21,242 nt of DNA, from assembly GCA_024681565.1 (NCBI GenBank), contig JAILAO010000068.1, positions 1 through 21,242 on the forward strand, read 5' to 3'. Both the position numbers and the translations under genes were made by a program. The notes beneath the pieces are model-generated. The model made no database searches. It was not told where the DNA came from and worked only from the letters and a program-made list of their open reading frames with translations. The stretch is from Bacteroidales bacterium (lineage in GTDB: Bacteria > Bacteroidota > Bacteroidia > Bacteroidales > UBA932). Shown in pieces: positions 1 to 6,128 of the stretch. Numbering within the stretch: the first letter of the stretch is position 1; every line of letters begins with the position of its first letter.

Positions 1-191
1 GCCTCCGGCACAGGCTCGTCCGTGACGGGTCCGGGCAGTTTCCGGCAAGAACCCAGGGAAGCCGGCAGAGAGAGTAAAAAGCAAAAAAACAGAATTGACC
101 GCGCGCCCCGCAGAATGCCGGGTCGCTGGAACAGGTCGGACAGGCATGTAGTATTATACTGCCGGCCCCCGGGTATTTGTCCGTGTCTCAT
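1..191 (-). CDS. N-terminal fragment of a putative lipoprotein (runs off left edge)
   Basis: An open frame runs leftward from an ATG at 189-191 to the window edge, 63 codons without a stop. The translation has a basic N-region (about 30 residues), a hydrophobic core ILFFCFLLSLPASLGSC near residues 33-49 and then RKLPGPVTDEPVPE. This looks like a type II signal peptide with lipobox LGSC and acceptor Cys49, so I infer a periplasmic or outer-membrane lipoprotein of unknown function. The N-region is long for a signal peptide and there is no alternative ATG, GTG or TTG in frame, which lowers certainty. A second frame starting at an ATG at 147 is also open to the edge but shows no lipobox. A promoter-like site ends 5 nt upstream of the ATG, supporting a gene here. 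It is downstream of and co-directional with nqrF but appears to have its own promoter. Confidence 0.4.
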   Translation of the reverse strand, partial: MRHGQIPGGRQYNTTCLSDLFQRPGILRGARSILFFCFLLSLPASLGSCRKLPGPVTDEPVPE

Positions 192-216
192 GGCGGCAAA
201 AATACGCGGGGGCCGG
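162..216. repeat. Long inverted repeat around the lipoprotein start
   Basis: Arms 162-178 and 200-216 are reverse complements at 16 of 17 positions (the only mismatch is 172/206), with a 21-nt loop at 179-199. The outer half of each arm is very GC-rich (CCGGCCCCCG) and the inner half is GTATTT. The right arm overlaps the putative -7 box and the loop contains the putative start codon. A small perfect palindrome, AGTATTATACT (150-160), follows on the left. It could be an operator for a dimeric regulator, a cruciform, or a hairpin in readthrough transcripts from nqrF. Confidence 0.6.
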
Positions 217-227
217 GGAGCCTGCAA
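197..227 (-). promoter_or_regulatory. Bacteroidota-type promoter for the left-edge lipoprotein gene
   Basis: On the minus strand the -7 box TATTTTTG (197-204) fits TAnnTTTG exactly. A TTG (225-227) lies 20 bp upstream, the spacing expected for the Bacteroidota primary sigma factor. A transcript would begin near 190, almost at the ATG of the leftward frame, implying a leaderless or very short 5' end. The -7 box sits partly inside the right arm of the inverted repeat at 162-216. Confidence 0.45.
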
Positions 228-266
228 GAATTCGAAAAAATCGTATCGCAGATTTTGTGAATTCTT
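226..266 (-). terminator. Possible nqr operon terminator (nested AT-rich hairpin)
   Basis: Nested inverted repeats lie just after the nqrF stop. AAGAATTC (226-233) pairs with GAATTCTT (259-266), and inside them AAAATC (237-242) pairs with GATTTT (251-256). In the minus-strand transcript the inner stem is followed by a run of six U. The stems are AT-rich and weak, so termination is an inference. The hairpin's distal arm overlaps the -33 box of the following promoter. Confidence 0.35.
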
Positions 267-284
267 TATGTATAAAATAAATCT

Positions 285-1559
285 TTATCCTCCGAAGTTG
301 TCGTACAGGATGTTTTCAGGCGGGACGCCGAGCGAATCGAGCAGGTTGTTGACGGAGGAGACCATCATCGGCGGGCCGCACATGAAGTACTTGATGTCTT
401 CGGGCGTCTCGTGGTTCTTGAGGTAGGTCTCGTACATCACGTTGTGCACGAAGCCCGGAGTGTACTTTACGCCGGCGGCATCCGCTGCCGGGTCAGGACG
501 GTCGAGGGCGAGGTAGAACTTGAAGTTCGGGAACTCCTTCTCGATCTCGGCGAAGTCTTCCAGGTAGAAGGCTTCGACAAGGGCGCGGGCGCCGTAGAAG
601 AAGCTGACCTTGCGGCCGGTCCGGAGCGTCTTGAAGAGCTGCATGATGTGGCTGCGGAGCGGGGCCATGCCGGCGCCGCCGCCCACGAAGATGTACTCGA
701 GGGTGTCCGGATCGTCCTTCGGCAGCAGGAACTCGCCGTAAGGGCCGCTGATCATCACCTTGTCGCCCGGCTTGCGGGAGAACACGTAGGTGGATGCGAT
801 CCCCGGAGGCACGCCCGGTACGAACTTGAAGACGCCCTTCGGCTGCGTGCGGTCGAACGGAGGGGTTGCGATACGCACGTTCAGCTTGATGATGCCCTTC
901 TCGCCGGGATACGAGGCCATGGAGTAGGCACGGATGGTAGGCTCGGTGTTCTTGTACTTCAGGCCGGTGATGCCGAACTTGTCCCAGTCTCCCTTGTAGA
1001 TGTCGGCCACGCCCATGTCGGCGAAGTCGGCTTCGTAGGCAGGGATGTCGATCTGGATATACTCGCCGCTCTTGAACTCGAGGTTCTCTCCCTCGGGCAG
1101 ACGGACGGTGAACTCCTTGATGAACGTGGCGACGTTCTCGTTGGAGATTACCTCGCACTCAAGTTTCTTGACGGACAGGGCGGACTCGGCAACCTGGATC
1201 TTGAGTTTGTCCTTGACCTTGACCTGGCAGCCCAGGCGCCAGCCTTCCTTGATCTGTTTGCGGTTGAAGAAGCCGGTCTCAGTGGGGAGGATCTCTCCGC
1301 CGCCCTCGAGCACCTGGACCTTGCACTGGCCGCAGTTGGCCTTGCCGCCGCAGGCGGAGGGGAGGAAGATCTTCTGCTCGGCGAGCGTGTTCATCAGGGA
1401 GTTGCCCGGATTGACGTCGAGGGTCTTCTTGCCGTTGTTGATGTCGATCTGGACCGTTCCGGTCGGGGTGACCATCGATTTGATGACCAGCAGGAGAATC
1501 ACAAGCAGGAGCGTCACCAGGACGATCACTGCGATAGAAGCGATAATAGTAGATGTCAT
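285..1559 (-). CDS. nqrF: Na+-translocating NADH:quinone oxidoreductase subunit F
   Basis: NqrF is the NADH-oxidising entry subunit of Na+-NQR, passing electrons from NADH through FAD and a 2Fe-2S centre into the membrane complex. The 424-residue protein has one N-terminal membrane helix (about residues 4-26). A plant-type ferredoxin domain follows with ligands Cys70, Cys76, Cys79 (ACGGKANCGQC) and Cys111. The C-terminal half is a ferredoxin-NADP reductase-like module with FAD motif RAYSMASYP, NAD motif GGGAGMAPLRSH, CGPPMM near the end and the terminal DNFGG. Length and cysteine spacing match known NqrF proteins. It is the last gene of nqrABCDEF, 12 nt after nqrE, and the ATG is supported by a strong Shine-Dalgarno site. 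It appears intact. Confidence 0.98.
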   Translation of the reverse strand: MTSTIIASIAVIVLVTLLLVILLLVIKSMVTPTGTVQIDINNGKKTLDVNPGNSLMNTLAEQKIFLPSACGGKANCGQCKVQVLEGGGEILPTETGFFNRKQIKEGWRLGCQVKVKDKLKIQVAESALSVKKLECEVISNENVATFIKEFTVRLPEGENLEFKSGEYIQIDIPAYEADFADMGVADIYKGDWDKFGITGLKYKNTEPTIRAYSMASYPGEKGIIKLNVRIATPPFDRTQPKGVFKFVPGVPPGIASTYVFSRKPGDKVMISGPYGEFLLPKDDPDTLEYIFVGGGAGMAPLRSHIMQLFKTLRTGRKVSFFYGARALVEAFYLEDFAEIEKEFPNFKFYLALDRPDPAADAAGVKYTPGFVHNVMYETYLKNHETPEDIKYFMCGPPMMVSSVNNLLDSLGVPPENILYDNFGG

Positions 1560-1565
1560 AGCCTG

Positions 1566-1573
1566 CTCCTCCT
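1566..1573 (-). promoter_or_regulatory. Strong Shine-Dalgarno site of nqrF
   Basis: Minus-strand AGGAGGAG lies 6 nt before the nqrF ATG and overlaps the nqrE stop codon. Such a strong site is uncommon in Bacteroidota and fixes the nqrF start. Confidence 0.7.
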
Positions 1574-2186
1574 AAAGTTGAATACCCATAAAGATCATGA
1601 AAGCCATACCCATCAGACCTACGGTGATGAAGGTGATACCGACTCCCTTGAGCGGAGCGGGTACATTGCTGTAGGACAGCTTTTCACGGATGGCGGCGAG
1701 ACAGACGATGGCAAGATACCAGCCGATGCCGGAACCGAGTGCGTAAACAAGCGGTTCGCCGATGTTCACGAAGTCACGTTGCTGCATGAAGAGGGAACCG
1801 CCCAGGATGGAGCAGTTCACCGCGATCAGCGGCAGGAAGATACCGAGCGAGGAGTACAGTGAAGGGAGGTACTTCTCGACAATCATTTCAACGAGCTGCA
1901 CGAATGCCGCGATCACCGCGATGAAGATGATGAAACTGAGGAAACTCAGGTCCACTTCTGCGAACTGGGGGCCGAGCCACTTGAGAGCGCCCGGCTGCAG
2001 TACATAGGTGTTGAGGAGCCAGTTGAGCGGGAGCGTGCATAAAAGGACGAAGACCACAGCGAGGCCCAGGCCATTGGCTGTCTTCACGTTCTTCGATACT
2101 GCCAGGTATGAGCACATACCCAGGAAGTATGCGAAGATCATATTGTCAACAAAGATTGACTTGACGAATAAGCTGATGTATTCCAT
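1572..2186 (-). CDS. nqrE: Na+-translocating NADH:quinone oxidoreductase subunit E
   Basis: NqrE is a hydrophobic membrane subunit of the Na+ pump, homologous to NqrD and to RnfA/RnfE. With NqrD it forms an inverted pair of six-helix proteins. The 204-residue sequence is hydrophobic throughout, and the conserved half-helix cysteines are visible as Cys25 (GMCSYLAV) and Cys125 (VNCSILGG). In the family these residues, together with two in NqrD, hold the intramembrane 2Fe-2S cluster. The N-terminus MEYISLFVKSIFVDNMIFAY is typical of NqrE. The gene lies 12 nt after nqrD and 12 nt before nqrF. No abnormality was seen. Confidence 0.98.
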   Translation of the reverse strand: MEYISLFVKSIFVDNMIFAYFLGMCSYLAVSKNVKTANGLGLAVVFVLLCTLPLNWLLNTYVLQPGALKWLGPQFAEVDLSFLSFIIFIAVIAAFVQLVEMIVEKYLPSLYSSLGIFLPLIAVNCSILGGSLFMQQRDFVNIGEPLVYALGSGIGWYLAIVCLAAIREKLSYSNVPAPLKGVGITFITVGLMGMAFMIFMGIQL

Positions 2187-2198
2187 AGGGCGACGCGA

Positions 2199-2810
<612 letters not shown>

Positions 2811-2812
2811 GA

Positions 2813-3568
2813 TTATTCCTCCTCTTCGTTTTGGGTTTCTGCCTTGTTCCCTAAATGCTTCTCGTATGCCTTGAACCAGACATTCAGGGCGTCGTTAAGG
2901 CCCTTGGAGGTCATTGTGGCGCCGGTGATGGCGTCGATGGCATTGTCCGCACCGGTCGCCTCCGCATTCTTGGCGAGGTTGAAAAGCGGTTCGGAACCGA
3001 ACTTGACCTGTTTCCCGACGAATTTCTCTCGGAACCAGGCTTCGTCCTTGATCTTGGCACCGAGACCCGGGGTCTCCGAATCGTGGTCGAAGTAGGCACC
3101 GGCGATGGTCTTGCCGTCCGGCTGGAAAGCGATGTAGCCCCAGATGGGTCCCCAGAGACCGGCTCCGTAGATCGGAATCACCTGGATTCCGCTCTTGAAG
3201 ACATAGACGGGCAGGGTGACGGCATCTCCGGCCTTGATCGCCTTGTCCTGCGGCTTGAGGTTGTCCACCAGGTCGATTTTGGATTTCTCGGTGGAGAGGG
3301 TGCCGTTCTGCTCGCCGTCCAGGCCGATGGTATAGGCCTTGTCGATATTGTCGGCGTACAGTTGCAGGATTCCGGCGTTCTTGGTAGCATAGAGTTCGTC
3401 CGTAGGTTTGATCTGCGCGGCGGACATCATCTGGCGGAGGGTCTCCGCCTTGGCATTGGCGTTCTGCGACGGCTTGAGTTTCATGGCCGTGAAGGCAAGG
3501 ACCGCAGCCACGATCACAACCACGAGCGTGGTGTAGATGACAGTATATGCGTTGCTGTTGGTATTCAT
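2813..3568 (-). CDS. nqrC: Na+-translocating NADH:quinone oxidoreductase subunit C (covalent FMN)
   Basis: NqrC carries a covalently bound FMN in the electron path of Na+-NQR. The 251-residue protein has one N-terminal membrane helix (about residues 8-29) and a large periplasmic FMN-binding domain. The flavinylation motif DAITGATMTS fits Dxx(S/T)GAT, with Thr218 as the expected phosphoester attachment site. GLWGPIWGY and ETPGLGAKI are conserved family segments. ApbE is known to add the FMN; no apbE gene is in the window. The C-terminus ends in an acidic run (QNEEEE) whose codons form the nqrD Shine-Dalgarno site. It lies 4 nt after nqrB. Confidence 0.98.
   Translation of the reverse strand: MNTNSNAYTVIYTTLVVVIVAAVLAFTAMKLKPSQNANAKAETLRQMMSAAQIKPTDELYATKNAGILQLYADNIDKAYTIGLDGEQNGTLSTEKSKIDLVDNLKPQDKAIKAGDAVTLPVYVFKSGIQVIPIYGAGLWGPIWGYIAFQPDGKTIAGAYFDHDSETPGLGAKIKDEAWFREKFVGKQVKFGSEPLFNLAKNAEATGADNAIDAITGATMTSKGLNDALNVWFKAYEKHLGNKAETQNEEEE
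2817..2824 (-). promoter_or_regulatory. Shine-Dalgarno site of nqrD embedded in the nqrC tail
   Basis: Minus-strand GAGGAGGA is 6 nt before the nqrD ATG and is formed by the last glutamate codons of nqrC. The coding sequence doubles as a ribosome-binding site, consistent with stoichiometric translation of nqrC and nqrD. Confidence 0.65.
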
Positions 3569-3572
3569 AGGG

Positions 3573-4688
3573 CTAAGCGGTTTTGAGTTTCTTGGCCTTG
3601 CGGGAGAGGTGCGAGCTGATCACGCAGTGGTCGATCAGCGGGGCGAAGACGTTGCAGAGGAGGATGGCGAGCATCATGCCCTCGGCGTAGCCCGGGTTGA
3701 AGAGACGTACGGTGATACAGAGGGCTCCGATCAGGAAGCCGTAGATCCATTTGCCGGCTTCGGTCTGGGCGGAAGTCACCGGATCGGTCGCCATGAAGAC
3801 GATACCGAAGGCGAAGCCGCCGTAGAGGAGCTGCATGTAGCAGGGGATCGTGGTGATGCCGGCGAGGTCGCCGATGCCGCCCACGAACAGGGCGCCGAGG
3901 ATGCCGGCGCACATGATCTTCCAACTGGCGATGCCGGTCCAGATGAGCAGGACGGCGCCGATCAGGATGGCGATCACGGAAGTCTCACCCACAGAGCCGG
4001 GGACCGTACCGATGAAGAGGTCCCAGAAACCGGTGCCGTATTGTGCGGTCGTACCGTCCAGGGCGAGCGGGGTGGCGCCGGTAAAACCGTCAACGAGCTG
4101 CTCGGTGGGTTTGTAGGAGATCCAGCAGTCGGAACCGGACATGTAGTTCGGATAAGAGAAGAAAAGGAACGCGCGCGTGAGGATGGCGGGGTTCACGATG
4201 TTCATGCCCGTGCCGCCGAAGACTTCCTTGCCGAAGATGACTGCGAAAGCGACTGCAACCGCAAGCATCCAGAGCGGGATGTCCACCGGGACGATCAAGG
4301 GAATGAAGAAACCGGATACGAGATATCCTTCGCTGACTTCCTCTCCGCGGATCTGGCAGGAGGCGAACTCGATGCCGAGACCGACGATGTAGGAGACCAG
4401 GTACAGGGGCAGGACCTTGAGGAATCCATACCACCAGTTACCGAGAATGTTGAGGGAGGTGTCTCCCACGGCGAGACCGTGCTGGTAGCCGACATTCCAC
4501 ATGCCGAAGAGGGCTGCGGGGACGGCGGCGATCACCACGAGGATGAGGAGACGCTTGAGATCGATGGCGTCACGTACATGGGCACCCTTCCGGGTCACGG
4601 TGCCGGGAACGTGGAGGAATGACTCAAAAGCGTCAACCGTAGAGTGCAGCCAGTATAATTTGCCGCCTTTTTCGAAAATTTTGTTCAT
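3573..4688 (-). CDS. nqrB: Na+-translocating NADH:quinone oxidoreductase subunit B (covalent FMN, riboflavin site)
   Basis: NqrB is the large membrane subunit that carries a covalent FMN and contributes to the Na+ path and quinone site. The 371-residue protein shows many hydrophobic segments. The flavinylation motif DGFTGATPLA has Thr206 as the expected FMN site. Segments GEEVSEGYLVSGFFIPLIVP and GMNIVNPAILTRAF are strongly conserved in the family. The N-terminus MNKIFEKGGKLYWLHSTVDAF is also typical. Length is slightly below that of gammaproteobacterial NqrB, with no sign of truncation. It is 4 nt after nqrA and 4 nt before nqrC. Confidence 0.98.
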   Translation of the reverse strand: MNKIFEKGGKLYWLHSTVDAFESFLHVPGTVTRKGAHVRDAIDLKRLLILVVIAAVPAALFGMWNVGYQHGLAVGDTSLNILGNWWYGFLKVLPLYLVSYIVGLGIEFASCQIRGEEVSEGYLVSGFFIPLIVPVDIPLWMLAVAVAFAVIFGKEVFGGTGMNIVNPAILTRAFLFFSYPNYMSGSDCWISYKPTEQLVDGFTGATPLALDGTTAQYGTGFWDLFIGTVPGSVGETSVIAILIGAVLLIWTGIASWKIMCAGILGALFVGGIGDLAGITTIPCYMQLLYGGFAFGIVFMATDPVTSAQTEAGKWIYGFLIGALCITVRLFNPGYAEGMMLAILLCNVFAPLIDHCVISSHLSRKAKKLKTA

Positions 4689-4692
4689 ACTT

Positions 4693-6054
4693 TTAAGCCA
4701 TTTCCTTGAGCATCAGGTCAATGCCTTGCTCGATCATTTCCTGGATATTGTTCTTGCTCGGATCGACGAACTCGCAGGTGGCGAGGTCCTCGGGGAGTAC
4801 TTCATAGATGCCGAATTTCTCCATCTTTTCAATCTCTCCGGCCAGGCAGGCCTTGGCGAGGTAAACCGGATAGATGTCCATCGGCAGGACGCGGGCGTAG
4901 TAGCCGTCGTTCATCAGGAAAGCGCGGGGACCGCCGTGCAGGTTGGTGTCCATCGCGTATTTCTTCTTCGGCGTCAGCCAGGAGAAGTAGCTGTGGTCGG
5001 CGCTGAACTGATGGGCGCGGACCGGATTGAGCCAGCCGAGCAGTTCCTCCTCCGTACCTTCGTGCAGGAGCGAGACCTGGTTGTCGAAAGTGCCGAGATA
5101 ACCGTTTTCACCGACGGCCTTGCCGGTGAGGACATCTCCGCTGATGATGCGCATCGTGTCTGCAGGGGTGTTGCCGCAGAAGAAGGAGATCTCTTTCATC
5201 GGCATGCCGGGAACCGTTTCGATGTAAGCGGGTTCGATGGCCATCGGGCCCGTGACGGCGACCTTGCGGCGGACATCGAGCCTGCCGGTGGTAAAGAGCT
5301 TGCCGATGGCGATGAGGGCGACGGGAGATACGGTCCAGACGATATCTTCCTTGCAGATCGGAGCGATATGGCTGATCTGGACACCTACGTTCCCAGCCGG
5401 ATGCTTGCCCTGGAAGGTATGCAGTTCACAGTGCTGGAGCGCGGCGAAGGCAGAGCTGCCGCCGTTGCCGTCGAGGCTGACATGTACCTTGCCGTCGGTG
5501 AGTTTGGAGAGTGCGCATACGCCGGCCTGGGCGGCCTGCAGTTCGGAGCCGAAGCAGAAGTTGCTGTCTGCGGCGAGCGGAGCGGTGCTGAAGGTGGAAA
5601 TGAAGATGTCGCGCGGCCGTACATCGGGATTGGCCAGGATGCCGTAAGGACGCTGGATCAGCCAGGGCCACAGACCGCTCTGGAGGAGAGCCTGGCGGAC
5701 CTGGTCTGCATCCAGTTTGGATGCATCCTTGACCCCGAAGTCGACGCACTGCTGTTTGGCGTCGGCCTCGATGAGGACGGCGAGCAGCTTGCGCTTATCA
5801 CCTCTGACGATCTCCTTGACCGTGCCGCTGACCGGGGAAGTCAGGAGAATGTCAGCGTTCTTTTTGTCTGCCATGACGGGGGAGCCGCAAAGCACGGGAT
5901 CACCCTCCTTGACAAGAAGTCTGGGAAGGAATCCTTTGAAGTCAGTCGGTTGGACTGCCACGATGCCCGGCGCTATCGTCTTTGAGACATGGAGTGCTGC
6001 TTCTCCCGATACCGGGATGTTCAGCCCCTTTTTCAAAACGAAGTTTTGTGACAT
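4693..6054 (-). CDS. nqrA: Na+-translocating NADH:quinone oxidoreductase subunit A
   Basis: NqrA is the peripheral cytoplasmic subunit of Na+-NQR, associated with NqrB and ubiquinone/menaquinone reduction, and it lacks membrane helices. The 453-residue protein begins with FVLKKGLNIPVSGEA, a family signature, followed by a biotinyl-lipoyl-like beta-rich segment (residues about 20-110: VKEGDPVLCGSPV, TSPVSGTVKEI). The rest matches the NqrA fold, for example AHQFSADHSYFSWL and GGPRAFLMNDGYYARV. It is the first gene of the operon. The ATG has no Shine-Dalgarno sequence and lies about 39 nt from a -7-like box on the minus strand. It is divergent from the helicase gene. Confidence 0.97.
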   Translation of the reverse strand: MSQNFVLKKGLNIPVSGEAALHVSKTIAPGIVAVQPTDFKGFLPRLLVKEGDPVLCGSPVMADKKNADILLTSPVSGTVKEIVRGDKRKLLAVLIEADAKQQCVDFGVKDASKLDADQVRQALLQSGLWPWLIQRPYGILANPDVRPRDIFISTFSTAPLAADSNFCFGSELQAAQAGVCALSKLTDGKVHVSLDGNGGSSAFAALQHCELHTFQGKHPAGNVGVQISHIAPICKEDIVWTVSPVALIAIGKLFTTGRLDVRRKVAVTGPMAIEPAYIETVPGMPMKEISFFCGNTPADTMRIISGDVLTGKAVGENGYLGTFDNQVSLLHEGTEEELLGWLNPVRAHQFSADHSYFSWLTPKKKYAMDTNLHGGPRAFLMNDGYYARVLPMDIYPVYLAKACLAGEIEKMEKFGIYEVLPEDLATCEFVDPSKNNIQEMIEQGIDLMLKEMA

Positions 6055-6092
6055 TGAATATGACGTTAATGAATTTCGCTAAAAATGTGTCG

Positions 6093-6100
6093 CGAAGATA
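6093..6100 (-). promoter_or_regulatory. Candidate -7 box of the nqr operon
   Basis: Minus-strand TATCTTCG fits the variant TAnnTTCG seen with a good -33 box upstream of yqeY. It would place the transcript start near 6087, about 33 nt before the nqrA ATG. No clear TTTG/TTG box was found 19-21 bp upstream, so this is a half-site only. Confidence 0.35.
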
Positions 6101-6113
6101 CCACTTTTTTTTG

Positions 6114-6121
6114 TATTTTCG
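6114..6121 (+). promoter_or_regulatory. Candidate -7 box of the helicase gene
   Basis: TATTTTCG ends 7 nt before the helicase ATG at 6129, which would give a nearly leaderless mRNA. It follows a run of eight T. No -33 box was recognised. The 74-bp gap between nqrA and the helicase therefore holds two divergent -7-like boxes only 13 bp apart. Confidence 0.35.
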
Positions 6122-6128
6122 TGCCGCT

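Noticed and set aside
22..426. 134-codon open frame on the plus strand at the left edge
   Set aside because: It overlaps the 3' end of nqrF and has highly basic, motif-free composition; the minus-strand lipoprotein frame with promoter explains the region better.
411..1862. 483-codon open frame on the plus strand opposite nqrF and nqrE
   Set aside because: It is antisense to two clearly conserved genes, and its translation is low-complexity (rich in Glu, Val, Leu, Asp) with no recognisable motif, as expected for a shadow frame in GC-rich coding DNA.
4501..5985. 494-codon open frame on the plus strand opposite nqrA
   Set aside because: Shadow of nqrA; no family motif, and it would run through a conserved operon in antisense.
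5982..6128. N-terminal extension of 49 codons on the helicase
   Set aside because: The extra codons overlap nqrA and the candidate promoter, and the helicase family begins at the ATG at 6129.
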